A model generated the notes under the pieces. It did no database searches and was not told the origin of the DNA. It saw nothing but the letters and a program-made list of their open reading frames with translations. From the NCBI RefSeq assembly GCF_003333325.1, contig NZ_QOLC01000025.1, positions 27,804 to 91,803 of the forward strand: a stretch of DNA of 64,000 nucleotides, written 5' to 3'. Position 1 is the first letter of the stretch, and every line of letters starts with the position of its first letter. This DNA comes from Candidatus Ulvibacter alkanivorans. Lineage in GTDB: Bacteria > Bacteroidota > Bacteroidia > Flavobacteriales > Flavobacteriaceae. Below, in pieces: positions 26,210 through 36,253 of this stretch. Both the position numbers and the translations under genes were made by a program.

Positions 26210-26217
26210 TACTTTTG
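26210..26217 (+). promoter_or_regulatory. Candidate -7 element for ppa
   Basis: TACTTTTG is an exact TAnnTTTG match, 52 bases before the ppa ATG. No TTG lies 17-23 bases upstream (TTTTT occupies that place). A small CCCC/GGGG hairpin lies in the predicted leader at about 26220-26239. Confidence 0.45.
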
Positions 26218-26269
26218 CACCCCCAAAAAATGACAGGGGAGTGTAATCTTTTCAGAATAAATAAATAAA

Positions 26270-26797
26270 ATGACAGTAGACAAAAAAGGAAGCTTCGATG
26301 TATTGATCGAAATTCCCAAAGGAAGCCGAAATAAATACGAATACGATTTTGAACTAAAGAAAATACGATTCGATCGTATGCTATTCTCTTCTATGATGTA
26401 TCCGGCCGATTATGGCTTTATTCCGGAGACCTTGGCATTAGACGGTGACCCGCTAGATGTATTGGTGCTTGGTAGCGAACCTACCTTCCCCATGTGTGTG
26501 ATGGAAGTAAAACCCATTGGTGTTTTTCACATGGCCGATGAAAAAGGTCCGGATGAAAAGGTGATTTGTGTACCCGTTTCAGACCCTATCTGGAATAGCT
26601 TGAACGACTTGTCCGATATGAACCCACACATCGTCAAAGAGATCGAGCACTTTTTTCAGGTCTATAAGGATCTAGAGAAGAAGCGCGTCGATGTAGGAGG
26701 ATGGGGCGATGCCAAAGAAGCGTACGATATCTTATATAAATGTATCGATCGATACGATAACAGTGTACATAAAAAGAACAAGAACTTCACCATATAA
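26270..26797 (+). CDS. ppa: Inorganic pyrophosphatase, soluble family I
   Basis: 175 residues, the normal size of family I enzymes, which hydrolyse cytosolic pyrophosphate with Mg2+. The N-terminal VLIEIPKGSRNKYEYDFE carries the substrate lysine and arginine. The signature LDGDPLDVLVLG provides the metal-binding aspartates, and YPADYGFIPET is the conserved entrance loop. It has its own candidate promoter and terminator. It sits immediately upstream of the membrane-bound pyrophosphatase hppA, so cytosolic and membrane PPi removal are encoded side by side. Confidence 0.97.
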   Translation: MTVDKKGSFDVLIEIPKGSRNKYEYDFELKKIRFDRMLFSSMMYPADYGFIPETLALDGDPLDVLVLGSEPTFPMCVMEVKPIGVFHMADEKGPDEKVICVPVSDPIWNSLNDLSDMNPHIVKEIEHFFQVYKDLEKKRVDVGGWGDAKEAYDILYKCIDRYDNSVHKKNKNFTI

Positions 26798-26818
26798 TTC
26801 ACTATTTGGAAAGATCTC

Positions 26819-26852
26819 AACCCCTTCGAATTACAATTCTTAGGGGTTTTTT
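26819..26852 (+). terminator. Terminator after ppa
   Basis: AACCCCT and AGGGGTT form a 7-bp stem with a 16-base loop followed by six Ts. A weak -7-like TACTTTAG (26870-26877) follows and may serve hppA. Confidence 0.75.
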
Positions 26853-26905
26853 AATTCTCTTTAATTTCTTACTTTAGCTGCCGATTTAACAAAACCTTTA
26901 ACTAC

Positions 26906-29407
26906 ATGGAACAGAACATTATTTATGTACCCATTGGCCTTGCGATCTTAGGATTGTTGTTCATGCTCATCAGGATGAGCTGGGTAAAAAAACAACCTGC
27001 AGGAAGTGAACGCATGCAGTCTATATCTAAAAGTATTAAAGAAGGAGCCTTGGCGTTTTTAAATGCTGAATACAGGCTCTTACTTATTTTCGCTGTGATC
27101 GCAAGTATATTATTATATGTGGTTTCCGCATTGGTCGACACTACTAGTTGGATGATCGTACCTGCTTTTATTTTTGGAGCAATTTTCTCGGCATTGGCCG
27201 GTAATATCGGTATGCGAATCGCTACAGAAGCCAATGCAAGAACAGCAGAAGCTGCTAAAACTAGCTTGCCACAAGCCTTAAAAGTTTCTTTTGGCGGTGG
27301 TACTGTTATGGGACTTGGTGTTGCAGGATTGGCCGTACTGGGATTAAGTTTGTTCTTTTTGTTCTTCTTAGGGCAGTTCATCACCGAGGGTGGTGATTTT
27401 TATAACGACATGACCATCGTACTGGAAGCCCTAGCCGGTTTCTCTCTAGGAGCAGAGAGTATTGCACTTTTCGCTCGTGTGGGTGGTGGAATTTATACCA
27501 AAGCGGCCGATGTAGGTGCCGACCTTGTAGGTAAGGTGGAAGCAGGCATCCCTGAGGATGATCCGCGTAATCCAGCAACCATCGCAGATAACGTTGGTGA
27601 TAATGTTGGTGATGTTGCCGGTATGGGCGCCGATCTATTCGGGTCCTACGTAGCGACTGTACTTGCAGCAATGGTGTTAGGTAATTACGTAATTCGAGAT
27701 ATTAGCATTTCGAATGCCGAACAATTTACCGATGCCTTTAACAATATGGGACCTATCTTACTTCCGTTGGTAATTGCCGGTGTGGGAGTGTTAGCTTCTA
27801 TAATTGGAACGTTCTTAGTAAAAATTAAGAGCAACGATGCAAAAGAACCAACCGTACAACGCGCTTTAGATACGGGAAACTGGGTAGCTATTATTCTAAC
27901 TTTAGCCGCTAGTTGGTTTTTGATCGATTGGATGTTGCCTGCAGAGATGAACATGAAATTCTTCGGTGAAGGATATCAAACCATCCCTTCTATTAATGTG
28001 TTCTGGTCTGCCTGTATCGGATTGGCGGTAGGAGCTTTGATCTCGTATGTAACAGCACATTATACCAGTCTCGGTAAAAAACCGGTAATGGATATTGTAA
28101 AAAATTCTTCTACAGGAGCTGCCACTAATATTATTGCAGGTCTTGCAGTTGGGATGAAATCAACGTTTTGGTCGGTATTGCTTTTTGCTGCCGCAATCTA
28201 TGGCTCGTATGAGTTTGCCGGATTCTATGGTGTGGCATTAGCCGCTTCTGCAATGATGGCAACCACCGCCATGCAATTAGCGATCGATGCTTTTGGTCCT
28301 ATTGCCGATAACGCAGGAGGTGTTGCCGAAATGAGTGAACTTGAAGATCACGTTCGTGAACGTACCGATATTTTAGACTCGGTTGGAAATACTACCGCAG
28401 CCGTAGGAAAAGGATTTGCGATCGCGTCTGCTGCCCTAACAGCATTGGCACTTTTTGCTGCCTATGTAACCTTTACCGGCATCGACGGAATTAACATCTT
28501 CCGCGCCGACGTATTAGCGATGCTATTTGTTGGTGGAATGATACCGGTTGTATTTTCCGCCCTTGCCATGAAATCGGTAGGAAAAGCTGCTATGGAAATG
28601 GTTCAAGAAGTGCGCCGTCAATTCCGCGAAATTCCTGGAATTATGGAAGGAACAGGGACACCCGAATACGCAAAATGTGTCGATATTTCTACCAAAGCGG
28701 CCTTAAAAGAAATGATCCTGCCTGGACTACTTACTATTATTACACCTATCGTTATCGGACTCGTTTTTGGTGCTGAACCCTTAGGAGGATATATGGCCGG
28801 AGTTTGTGTTAGTGGAGTGATGTGGGCCATCTTCCAAAACAATGCCGGAGGCGCTTGGGACAACGCCAAGAAATCGTTTGAAGCAGGTGTGATGATCGAT
28901 GGAGAAATGACCTACAAGGGAAGTGATGCGCATAAAGCCGCTGTCACTGGAGATACTGTTGGAGATCCTTTTAAAGATACATCGGGACCTTCTATGAACA
29001 TCTTAATTAAGCTAACTTGTTTGGTTGGATTGGTGATCGCGCCTATCCTCGGTGGACATTCTGCTTCAGAAAGTGCAGAAGCAATGAATACTTCGGAAGC
29101 GATGTACTTTATCGATGAGGATGGTAACAAGACCTTGCTAACAGACAAGCAAGCAACTCAACTTTCCGAAGCAAACAGATCGGAAATTAATAAAGAAATA
29201 ATCGTAAATATGACTTCGGAAGGCGATGTTACAACCGCAGAAGTTACGATCGAAACAACCATAGATGGTGAGACAACTACCGAAACAAAGACTTTTACCG
29301 GAACAGAAGAAGAAGTGCGTGCTCAAGTTGATGCATTAAAAGAATCAACGACAAAAGTGACCAAAAAAGAAGTGATCAAAGAAGTAGAAGTGATCGAAGA
29401 GAACTAA
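26906..29407 (+). CDS. hppA: Membrane-bound ion-translocating pyrophosphatase with extra C-terminal tail
   Basis: 833 residues; typical bacterial HppA is about 650-750. Sixteen or so membrane helices occupy residues 1-717. The PPi site is intact: DVGADLVGK (202-210), [19 protein letters not shown] (218-236) and the later DNAGGVAEM. At the K+-dependence position the sequence is [10 protein letters not shown] (Ala498, Gly501), the pattern of K+-dependent enzymes, which include Na+ pumps; ion specificity is not settled. A 116-residue hydrophilic tail (718-833), rich in E/T/K and ending [13 protein letters not shown], is added. In this family the C-terminus faces away from the cytoplasm, so the tail should be periplasmic. 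Confidence 0.95.
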   Translation: MEQNIIYVPIGLAILGLLFMLIRMSWVKKQPAGSERMQSISKSIKEGALAFLNAEYRLLLIFAVIASILLYVVSALVDTTSWMIVPAFIFGAIFSALAGNIGMRIATEANARTAEAAKTSLPQALKVSFGGGTVMGLGVAGLAVLGLSLFFLFFLGQFITEGGDFYNDMTIVLEALAGFSLGAESIALFARVGGGIYTKAADVGADLVGKVEAGIPEDDPRNPATIADNVGDNVGDVAGMGADLFGSYVATVLAAMVLGNYVIRDISISNAEQFTDAFNNMGPILLPLVIAGVGVLASIIGTFLVKIKSNDAKEPTVQRALDTGNWVAIILTLAASWFLIDWMLPAEMNMKFFGEGYQTIPSINVFWSACIGLAVGALISYVTAHYTSLGKKPVMDIVKNSSTGAATNIIAGLAVGMKSTFWSVLLFAAAIYGSYEFAGFYGVALAASAMMATTAMQLAIDAFGPIADNAGGVAEMSELEDHVRERTDILDSVGNTTAAVGKGFAIASAALTALALFAAYVTFTGIDGINIFRADVLAMLFVGGMIPVVFSALAMKSVGKAAMEMVQEVRRQFREIPGIMEGTGTPEYAKCVDISTKAALKEMILPGLLTIITPIVIGLVFGAEPLGGYMAGVCVSGVMWAIFQNNAGGAWDNAKKSFEAGVMIDGEMTYKGSDAHKAAVTGDTVGDPFKDTSGPSMNILIKLTCLVGLVIAPILGGHSASESAEAMNTSEAMYFIDEDGNKTLLTDKQATQLSEANRSEINKEIIVNMTSEGDVTTAEVTIETTIDGETTTETKTFTGTEEEVRAQVDALKESTTKVTKKEVIKEVEVIEEN

Positions 29408-29429
29408 GCATATTCGTTAAAGTATTTTT

Positions 29430-29459
29430 AAAACCCTGCCCTTCGAGCAGGGTTTTTTT
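29430..29459 (+). terminator. Terminator after hppA
   Basis: AAACCCTGC and GCAGGGTTT form a 9-bp stem with a 7-base loop, followed by further Ts. Confidence 0.88.
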
Positions 29460-29485
29460 ATGGTTTGTAGTATCTTGTATCTAGG

Positions 29486-30751
29486 ATGAACTACGACGAT
29501 ATTATTACATTAGGAATTGCGTTTGGTCTTGGGATGCTCGTTGGGCTGCAACGCGAGCGAACCGACAGCAAAATTGCCGGCGTTCGAACTTTTACATTGA
29601 TCGCTATTTTAGGAACCGTTACCGGTTTTCTAACACGAGAATATGACAATCCTTTTATTCTTCCTGCCTTTGGTATCGCGATTACTGCCTTCATGGTGAT
29701 CGCCAATGTAATAAAACTTAAAAAGCTAGATGGAGCCGATGTAGGCCAAACCACCGAAGTGGCCGCATTGCTTATGTTTGCGATAGGAGCATATTTGGTG
29801 TTGGGAAGTCAAATAATAGCGGTTATAGTGGGTGGCGCTTTAGCTATACTGCTCTATGTAAAAGAACACCTCCACGATTTTATAGATCGACTAAAAGAGA
29901 AAGACCTGGCCGCTATAATGACCTTTGCAGGTATCTCCTTGGTGGTACTGCCCATACTTCCAGATGAGACCTTTGGACCTTTAGATGTTTTAAACCCGAA
30001 GAATATATGGCTTATGGTCACGCTTATCGTTGGAATAAGCGTTGTAGGTTACTTTATTTACAAGTTTGTAGGTAAGAAAGTAGGGATCGTTTCTAATGGG
30101 GTCTTAGGGGGTATGATCAGTAGTACTGCGACAACAGTGAGTTACTCGAGAATGACGGCCAATGCAAAGAATATTCATAAAATGGCAGCCTTTGTCATCA
30201 CAGCTGCATCAGCCATTGCGCTTGCGCGTGTTTTAATTGAGGTAGGCATCGTAATCCCTGAAAAGCTGCCGCAAATTATGCTGCCTATTCTAGTAGAATT
30301 TGTCATAATGATCTTGTTATGCGTAGGACTATTTTACCTAATCAATAATGACGAGGAGGGTGAAGAAATGCCCGAACCAAAGAACCCGGCTCAATTTAAG
30401 AGCGCACTGATTTTTGGCTTGTTGTACGGACTAATACTTTTGGCAGTTGCCTTCACAAAAGAAGAGTTTGGGAACAGTGCCCTCTATATAGTTTCAATTA
30501 TTAGTGGGTTAACCGATGTTGATGCGATCACATTATCGCTTTCGCAACTAATGAAAGACGACGGACTTCAAACAGAAACAGGGTGGCGGCTTATACTGCT
30601 GGCGTCCCTCTCTAATTTAGTGTTTAAAGGTATTATGGCAGCCGTTCTAGGAACCCGAAAATTGGCAAAATGGGTTGCCATCACTTTTGGTATCTCTATT
30701 ATTACAGGTTTATTAATCATGTGGCTGTGGCCCGAAGCGTGGCATTTCTAA
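29486..30751 (+). CDS. MgtC/SapB-type plus DUF4010 membrane protein
   Basis: 421 residues. The N-terminal part is an MgtC/SapB-like domain (ITLGIAFGLGMLVGLQRER and then GVRTFTLIAILGTVTGFL). The remainder is a multi-helix DUF4010 region with GGMISSTATTVSYSRM, ISGLTDVDAITLSLSQLM and a closing helix ending in GLLIMWLWPEAW. About a dozen membrane segments are expected. MgtC relatives act in Mg2+ or envelope homeostasis, but the function of the combined family is unknown. It is followed three bases later by the App1-type phosphatase gene, so the two form an operon. Confidence 0.88.
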   Translation: MNYDDIITLGIAFGLGMLVGLQRERTDSKIAGVRTFTLIAILGTVTGFLTREYDNPFILPAFGIAITAFMVIANVIKLKKLDGADVGQTTEVAALLMFAIGAYLVLGSQIIAVIVGGALAILLYVKEHLHDFIDRLKEKDLAAIMTFAGISLVVLPILPDETFGPLDVLNPKNIWLMVTLIVGISVVGYFIYKFVGKKVGIVSNGVLGGMISSTATTVSYSRMTANAKNIHKMAAFVITAASAIALARVLIEVGIVIPEKLPQIMLPILVEFVIMILLCVGLFYLINNDEEGEEMPEPKNPAQFKSALIFGLLYGLILLAVAFTKEEFGNSALYIVSIISGLTDVDAITLSLSQLMKDDGLQTETGWRLILLASLSNLVFKGIMAAVLGTRKLAKWVAITFGISIITGLLIMWLWPEAWHF

Positions 30752-30754
30752 TAT

Positions 30755-31759
30755 ATGGGTTGGTTTTCTAAAGATCCGTTGCAAATTATTGCCTTTCATA
30801 GCTATGGAACCGATACGCATCTCTATGCGCGCGGTAGAGCAATTGAAGATGAATCTATCGATCTCTCTAAAAAAGGGCTATTACGTCTTCTAATAAATAG
30901 TTACAAGCGATTCGAGACCGATGAAGTTAAAAACACCAAATTAAAGCTCACATTATCCGACGGTCGAACCTTTTATACCACTACCGATAAACATGGGTAT
31001 TTTTTGGTCGATGTGCAAACAAACGGACTCGAAGCGCTTACCAATAACGAAGGTTGGTTGCCCTACGTGATAAGCTACGACAATCAGCCAAAAAACAGAA
31101 GTATCAAAAACAACAATCGCTTTCCGGGCGAAATGTTGATCCCTTCAAATACTGCAACGTTTGGGATCGCAAGCGACATCGACGACACTATCTTACATAC
31201 CGGAGTTACTTCTAAACTAAAATGGCGATTGTTGCTCAACACCTTTTTTAAACGCGCCGAACGACGTAGTCCGTTAGAAGGTGCTTCAGACTTTTATCAC
31301 ATGTTGCACCGTGGGGTTTCCGGTGAGAATAGTAATCCGTTATTCTATGTGAGTCATAGTCCCTGGAACTTGTACCGTTATCTAGAACTTTTCTTGAAGA
31401 AGAATAACTTTCCGAAGGGACCCATATTGTTAAGACGGTTTAGCGCTATCTTCGGAAAGAAATCCAAAAGCGAAAAACCTCAAAAACAAAAGGAAATTAT
31501 CAACTTGCTACAAACCTACCCAAAAATGCCGTTTATCTTGATTGGCGATAGTGGCGAGCATGATGCCGATATCTACATTGAAATAGCACAATCGCATCCC
31601 GATCGTATCCTAGCCATTTATTTGCGAAGTGTAAAACACCATAAACGAATGATGCGTATTCGCGGCTTGTTCGATTCGTATAAAACAACACCGGCCTTGC
31701 TCGTAGAAGATAGCCAAGAGGCTATAGAGCACGCTAGGGAACACAAGTTTATTCGCTAA
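30755..31759 (+). CDS. App1-type phosphatidate phosphatase family protein (DUF2183)
   Basis: 334 residues. The N-terminal third is a beta-rich domain (KLKLTLSDGRTFYTTTDKHG). The catalytic DUF2183 domain is a HAD-like phosphatase: DIDDTILHTG supplies the DxDxT nucleophile, SHSPWNLYRYLELF is the second motif, and LIGDSGEHDADIYIEI carries the acidic motif. Yeast App1 dephosphorylates phosphatidic acid, so lipid phosphate is the likely substrate class; none is shown for bacteria here. No signal peptide is present. It is co-transcribed with the DUF4010 gene, and its 3' end overlaps ppk1 by 11 bases. Confidence 0.88.
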   Translation: MGWFSKDPLQIIAFHSYGTDTHLYARGRAIEDESIDLSKKGLLRLLINSYKRFETDEVKNTKLKLTLSDGRTFYTTTDKHGYFLVDVQTNGLEALTNNEGWLPYVISYDNQPKNRSIKNNNRFPGEMLIPSNTATFGIASDIDDTILHTGVTSKLKWRLLLNTFFKRAERRSPLEGASDFYHMLHRGVSGENSNPLFYVSHSPWNLYRYLELFLKKNNFPKGPILLRRFSAIFGKKSKSEKPQKQKEIINLLQTYPKMPFILIGDSGEHDADIYIEIAQSHPDRILAIYLRSVKHHKRMMRIRGLFDSYKTTPALLVEDSQEAIEHAREHKFIR

Positions 31760-33785
31760 GCTTCTTAAAATACTCGTAAGTGTCTAATTGTGCTTGAACG
31801 GGCTTTTTATCATTTTGAACATACAAATTCTTCTGATCCGCATCGATTATACGAGCCTTTACATTGTCGTTTAATTGAATGTCGATAAGTTCACGTACGA
31901 TCTGCTTCAACTTTTTATCAAACACCGGTGTAACCACTTCGATACGGTGGTTGAGGTTTCGGGTCATCCAATCGGCAGAACCGAAATACAGTTGCTCGTC
32001 ACCATCATTTCCGAAGATATACACCCGCCCATGCTCTAAGAAACGATCTACGATAGAGGTAACGTAAATATTCTCGCTTTGTCCTTTGATACCCGCGACC
32101 AACGAACAGATCCCACGAATTAACAAGCGAATTTGTACTCCTGCATTGCTTGCACGATATAACAGTTTGATCATGTCATTGTCCTGTAGGCTGTTCATCT
32201 TTAAGATGATATACGCATCTTTTCCTTGTTTGGCCAGATCGATCTCCCGATTTACCATTTCAATAAAACGTACACGCGTGGTAAATGGAGATACCAGCAA
32301 GCGCTTTGTCTTGGGAAAGATAATGGTGCCATCTAGCACCAAGAACACTTTATTAAGCTCTTTAGTGATCTTTTTGTGGGTGGTCATCAATCCGAAGTCG
32401 GTATACAAAGTTGCTGTGTTCTCGTTGAAGTTTCCGGTAGCGATATAACCAAAGCGTTTTTTAGTTCCATCTTTAACCCGCTCAATACACAATATCTTAG
32501 AATGTACTTTAATATCCGGATAGCTATAAATTACGTTGGCGCCATTTTCTTTAAAGATCGAACCCCACTTTAGGTTGTTCTTTTCGTCAAATCGTGCTTT
32601 TACTTCTATAAAGACGGTCACATCCTTGCCGTTCTTAGCAGCAAGTGCAATTGCATCGTTTAATCGAGATTCTTTAGCGGCTCTGTAAATGGTTATTTTG
32701 ATCTTTGTAACATGAGGATCTACAGCGGCTTCTTCAACCAAACGAATCACAGGTTCAAACGATTGATACGGATAATGCAAGAGATGATCTGAGGCTTCGA
32801 TCGCCTCGAACATAGAATCGTATTGTGATAACATGGGGTGATCAATAGGCGGAAGTTTGTCTATAGAGAGCGCTTTGTCGGTAGGATTCGGAAAACTGAA
32901 GAAATCCTTAAAGTTATGATAGGCACCTCCTTCGATGATATCGGCATTGAAAACATCCAACGATTTTTTTAAAATATCTCTAAAGGATTGGGGCATTTTT
33001 TCGTCTATAAGTAGACGCGTTGCTTGTCCGGTAGATCGTTTTGGCAACGACGCTTTTATTTTTTCCATTAAATTGCCGGAGAACTCATCTTCTATGTACA
33101 GCTCGGCGTCTCGCGATTTCTTAATGGCAAAAAAGGTTAAGTCTTTTTCCATTTCCGGGCTTTGCCGCAAACAGTATTTTAAGATGTCGTCTATAAAGGT
33201 GATGTAGTATTTTCCGTTTTGCTTCGGAAACACAAAAAATCGAGGTTCATCTTCAGGGATCTCTACAAGTGCAAACTCTTCTTTAGAAAGTATGGCTGCC
33301 AGATACAGGCTTTCGTTCTTTACAAAAACTTCATCTTCACCGGAGCAAGGATTACAAGCAATAGTGATCTTGTCTTTTAAGATCTCATCGTAATAATTTT
33401 GAGCCACTAGCCGCTGCGTGGCCGAAAATGAGCTATGATTAATCAAATAGATGTTTTCTTCTTCTAACTTCGGAATGATGTCGTTATAAAAAATTGTTCC
33501 GAACTCCTGCTGTTGCAAGTGAACTTGCTTTTTTATTTCCTTAAGTACTTTGTTGGGTTTGGTAATTAACTTTTTCCGAAGGGGTTTTTCTATTTTTTTG
33601 ATCTGACGGATGTCAGACACACGAACCCTAAAAAACTCATCTAAGTTAGATGAAAAGATCGCTAGAAATTTAATGCGTTCATACAACGGGTTGCGCGAAT
33701 CGGCTGCTTCTTGAAGCACACGATGATTAAATCGAAGCCAAGACAGATCGCGATGATAGTATTTGGTATTGTAAAGTGACGCCAT
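31749..33785 (-). CDS. ppk1: Polyphosphate kinase 1
   Basis: 678 residues, the normal PPK1 length. It reversibly polymerises the gamma phosphate of ATP into polyphosphate. The N-terminal domain begins YYHRDLSWLRFNHRVLQEA. The head domain precedes the two phospholipase-D-like C domains, with the phosphohistidine region KVHSKILCIER and FGYIATGNFNENTATLYTD, and a later FLEHGRVYIFGN carrying the second histidine. It is convergent with the App1 gene and upstream of the deoxynucleoside kinase with a 53-base gap. The neighbouring pyrophosphatases make this a phosphate-metabolism neighbourhood. Confidence 0.96.
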   Translation of the reverse strand: MASLYNTKYYHRDLSWLRFNHRVLQEAADSRNPLYERIKFLAIFSSNLDEFFRVRVSDIRQIKKIEKPLRKKLITKPNKVLKEIKKQVHLQQQEFGTIFYNDIIPKLEEENIYLINHSSFSATQRLVAQNYYDEILKDKITIACNPCSGEDEVFVKNESLYLAAILSKEEFALVEIPEDEPRFFVFPKQNGKYYITFIDDILKYCLRQSPEMEKDLTFFAIKKSRDAELYIEDEFSGNLMEKIKASLPKRSTGQATRLLIDEKMPQSFRDILKKSLDVFNADIIEGGAYHNFKDFFSFPNPTDKALSIDKLPPIDHPMLSQYDSMFEAIEASDHLLHYPYQSFEPVIRLVEEAAVDPHVTKIKITIYRAAKESRLNDAIALAAKNGKDVTVFIEVKARFDEKNNLKWGSIFKENGANVIYSYPDIKVHSKILCIERVKDGTKKRFGYIATGNFNENTATLYTDFGLMTTHKKITKELNKVFLVLDGTIIFPKTKRLLVSPFTTRVRFIEMVNREIDLAKQGKDAYIILKMNSLQDNDMIKLLYRASNAGVQIRLLIRGICSLVAGIKGQSENIYVTSIVDRFLEHGRVYIFGNDGDEQLYFGSADWMTRNLNHRIEVVTPVFDKKLKQIVRELIDIQLNDNVKARIIDADQKNLYVQNDKKPVQAQLDTYEYFKKLSE

Positions 33786-33838
33786 AGTTGTTATGGCAAA
33801 TTAAGTTAATTACAACCGAAGTGACTGTTTGTAAAATG

Positions 33839-34459
33839 TTAAGTTTTGAAGAGCCCATGCAATTCGGCATCGATCTTATTGATGACATCTCCCAGGTCTT
33901 CCGGATTGTCGACAAAATTGAGGTTGTCTACATTCAAAATAATTAGATTGCCCTTGTCGTATTCATGAACCCAGGCTTCATAGCGCTCGTTTAGCCTGCT
34001 TAAATAGTCGATACTAATAGAGTTTTCGTAATCTCTTCCACGCTTATGGATCTGGTTTACAAGATTAGGGATCGAACTGCGTAAATAAATAAGTAGATCG
34101 GGCCCTTCGGTCACACTTTCCATTAAGTCGAACAACGACCGATAGTTCTCATAATCTCGATTGGTCATGAGTCCCATAGCATGTAAATTGGGCGCAAAAA
34201 TATAAGCGTCCTCATAAATGGTACGATCTTGAATAATGTCTTTTCCACTTTTGCGAATATCGAGGATTTGACGGAAACGACTGTTCAAAAAGTAGATCTG
34301 AAGATTAAAGGACCATCGTTCCATCTGATTGTAAAAATCATCGAGATACGGATTGTCCTCCACGTCTTCAAAATGGGCCTTCCATTTATAATGTTTGGCT
34401 AATAAGCGGGTTAAGGTGGTTTTTCCAGAACCTATGTTTCCGGCAATCGCAACATGCAT
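33839..34459 (-). CDS. Deoxynucleoside kinase
   Basis: 206 residues, matching bacterial dGK/dAK-type kinases. The P-loop GNIGSGKTTL is at residues 7-16. A substrate-binding segment follows in YLDDFYNQMERW, the DRS-like motif is QDRTIYEDAYIFA, and the lid region is YLRSSIPNLVNQIHKRGRDYE. It phosphorylates deoxynucleosides for salvage in the cytosol; base preference is not clear from sequence. The gene begins four bases after the stop of the secreted protein upstream, so these two are in one operon leading toward ppk1. Confidence 0.92.
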   Translation of the reverse strand: MHVAIAGNIGSGKTTLTRLLAKHYKWKAHFEDVEDNPYLDDFYNQMERWSFNLQIYFLNSRFRQILDIRKSGKDIIQDRTIYEDAYIFAPNLHAMGLMTNRDYENYRSLFDLMESVTEGPDLLIYLRSSIPNLVNQIHKRGRDYENSISIDYLSRLNERYEAWVHEYDKGNLIILNVDNLNFVDNPEDLGDVINKIDAELHGLFKT

Positions 34460-34463
34460 ATAT

Positions 34464-35240
34464 CTACTTCTTTGGTTGGGTTAGTGAAAAGGCGTATAAA
34501 AATTTACTGTCATAAATATACAGGAAATCTTGCGTAAGCTGCAAGTCTTTTATTGTGTTTTCGGGCAGCGGATTTTTTAATGGTTGAACGGTGTTTTCAG
34601 CGATCAAATACAGCTCATTATTTTTTAAAGCGACTACCTTTTCTTCTTGTTGAACAATCCGCTCAAATTGTTGTCCGTCCATTTTAGACAGTAGACTGCC
34701 ATAAATATTAAAGGTGCGCATTGAATTATTGGTAAGGGCAAAGCAATAATTAAAATTGCTGGCTTGCGAGATAAGCTCACCCGAAAATGGCTGGGAAACC
34801 GTGACCTTAGTATTGTTACGGTAGTTATACAATTCGATTTGCTGGGTGTCTACATTAAAGATCCATAGCCTATTATTTCCTGCATTCGTAGCGGTATGTA
34901 CATTAATAAACTGAGGAAGATTATTAAAGTTGATGCGCTCTATTTCATTTAATCGATTGTCTACAAAGACGACCGTATTCACATCGCGATAAAAAACAAC
35001 CACTTTTAAAGGATTAATGATATCGACCGACGTGATTGGACCTAATTGAAAATCGTTGAACACGAACGCACCTTCTGCACCATTTTTATGCAATACTTGG
35101 TCTTTAATGTAGTAGGTGTTCTTATAAGGGTCGATACCCACGAAGGTATCTGCTTCGAGCGCTATTTTTGAAACCTCTTGCAAGTTTTGTGCAAATCCTG
35201 CCAGGGTAGAAAAGCATAAGAAAAGAATGAGTACCTTCAT
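34464..35240 (-). CDS. Secreted beta-propeller-like hypothetical protein
   Basis: 258 residues from the ATG at 35240, which gives a good signal peptide (MKVLILFLCFSTLAGFAQ); the frame stays open upstream to 35285. The mature chain consists of repeated beta-strand units of about 40 residues with aromatic and asparagine turns (VVFVDNRLNEIERINF, NRLWIFNVDTQQIELYNY, LYIYDSKFLYAF), suggesting a propeller-like fold. I do not recognise a named family. It ends four bases before the deoxynucleoside kinase start, so expression is linked, though the functional link is unclear. Confidence 0.75.
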   Translation of the reverse strand: MKVLILFLCFSTLAGFAQNLQEVSKIALEADTFVGIDPYKNTYYIKDQVLHKNGAEGAFVFNDFQLGPITSVDIINPLKVVVFYRDVNTVVFVDNRLNEIERINFNNLPQFINVHTATNAGNNRLWIFNVDTQQIELYNYRNNTKVTVSQPFSGELISQASNFNYCFALTNNSMRTFNIYGSLLSKMDGQQFERIVQQEEKVVALKNNELYLIAENTVQPLKNPLPENTIKDLQLTQDFLYIYDSKFLYAFSLTQPKK

Positions 35241-35331
35241 AGCGTGTGAAGATACAAAATGCCTGCCAAAGCGTCTTTGTAACACAGTCTAAAATAGATC
35301 GTCTTTTTGAAAGAGAATTAAAATCAATGAT

Positions 35332-36156
35332 ATGAAACTACACTACCTTTTATTTAGTTGTTGCTTTTTACTAAGCATCGCTGGCTTTTCACAACAATTC
35401 GAAGGCATTGCCACTTACAAAACGCATCGTGATCTGGATCTAAAGCTCGATAGTACCCAAGTAAGCAGCGAAATGCAACAACAATTAGAAGCACAGCTTC
35501 GGAAACAATTTCAGAAAGAATACACCCTCACATTTTCCACCACCGAATCGTTATACGTTGAAAACCCATCGTTAGATGCACCACAACCGGCCTCGGCAGG
35601 TGGACTTAGCATCGTAATGAGTGGAAATTCGGATGTTTTATACCGAAACACCAAAGCACAATCTTATGTGACCCAAACCGAGATCATGGGAAAGCCGTTT
35701 CTGGTTAAAGACAAATTGGATACACCCGAATGGAAACTGGAAAAGGAGACCAAGAACATTGGTGCCTATACTTGTTTTAAAGCAACCTATGAACGCGAAG
35801 TGACCGAATCTTCTTTTAGCAGTGATTCCGACACCCTCGTTGAAACTACCAAACTTATCACAACAACGGCTTGGTATACACCGCAAATACCGGTGCAACA
35901 CGGTCCTTCCGACTATTGGGGATTACCGGGGCTGGTACTGGAAATTAATGACGGGAACCAGTCTATCTTGTGTACTAAGATCGTTCTTAATCCCGAAAAG
36001 GAGATCGTTATCGATCCTCCTACCAAAGGCAAAGAGGTGGATCAAAAAACCTTCGATGAGATCAGGGAAAAGAAGGAAAAGGAAATGATGGAAACCATGC
36101 GGGATAATAGAAGTAGGAACGATGGTAATACCTTCAGCATTCGAATTGGAGGATAA
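35332..36156 (+). CDS. GLPGLI family secreted protein, copy 1
   Basis: 274 residues. Signal peptide with the hydrophobic core YLLFSCCFLLSIAGFSQQ. The defining motif appears as DYWGLPGLVLEIN near residue 200, preceded by TTAWYTPQIPVQHGPSDYW. The C-terminus is highly charged (REKKEKEMMETMRDNRSRND). The family (TIGR01200) is restricted to Bacteroidota and often encoded beside outer-membrane receptors. Its function is unknown; export across the inner membrane is clear. It is the first of two tandem copies upstream of a large outer-membrane receptor. Confidence 0.92.
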   Translation: MKLHYLLFSCCFLLSIAGFSQQFEGIATYKTHRDLDLKLDSTQVSSEMQQQLEAQLRKQFQKEYTLTFSTTESLYVENPSLDAPQPASAGGLSIVMSGNSDVLYRNTKAQSYVTQTEIMGKPFLVKDKLDTPEWKLEKETKNIGAYTCFKATYEREVTESSFSSDSDTLVETTKLITTTAWYTPQIPVQHGPSDYWGLPGLVLEINDGNQSILCTKIVLNPEKEIVIDPPTKGKEVDQKTFDEIREKKEKEMMETMRDNRSRNDGNTFSIRIGG

Positions 36157-36171
36157 TCTTTCCGAAGCATT

Positions 36172-36204
36172 AAACCATTGCCCTTTAAAAATGTCCAATG
36201 GTTT
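36172..36204 (+). terminator. Inverted repeat between the two GLPGLI genes
   Basis: AAACCATTG and CAATGGTTT form a 9-bp perfect stem with a 15-base loop, followed by TTG. It could partly terminate transcription after GLPGLI copy 1 or stabilise its mRNA end. A TTCCGAAG word (36160-36167) lies between the stop codon and this hairpin. Confidence 0.5.
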
Positions 36205-36253
36205 TGTAACAATTACCGGTTATTCTTACTAACAGGTACCTAAAAAACAGTTT

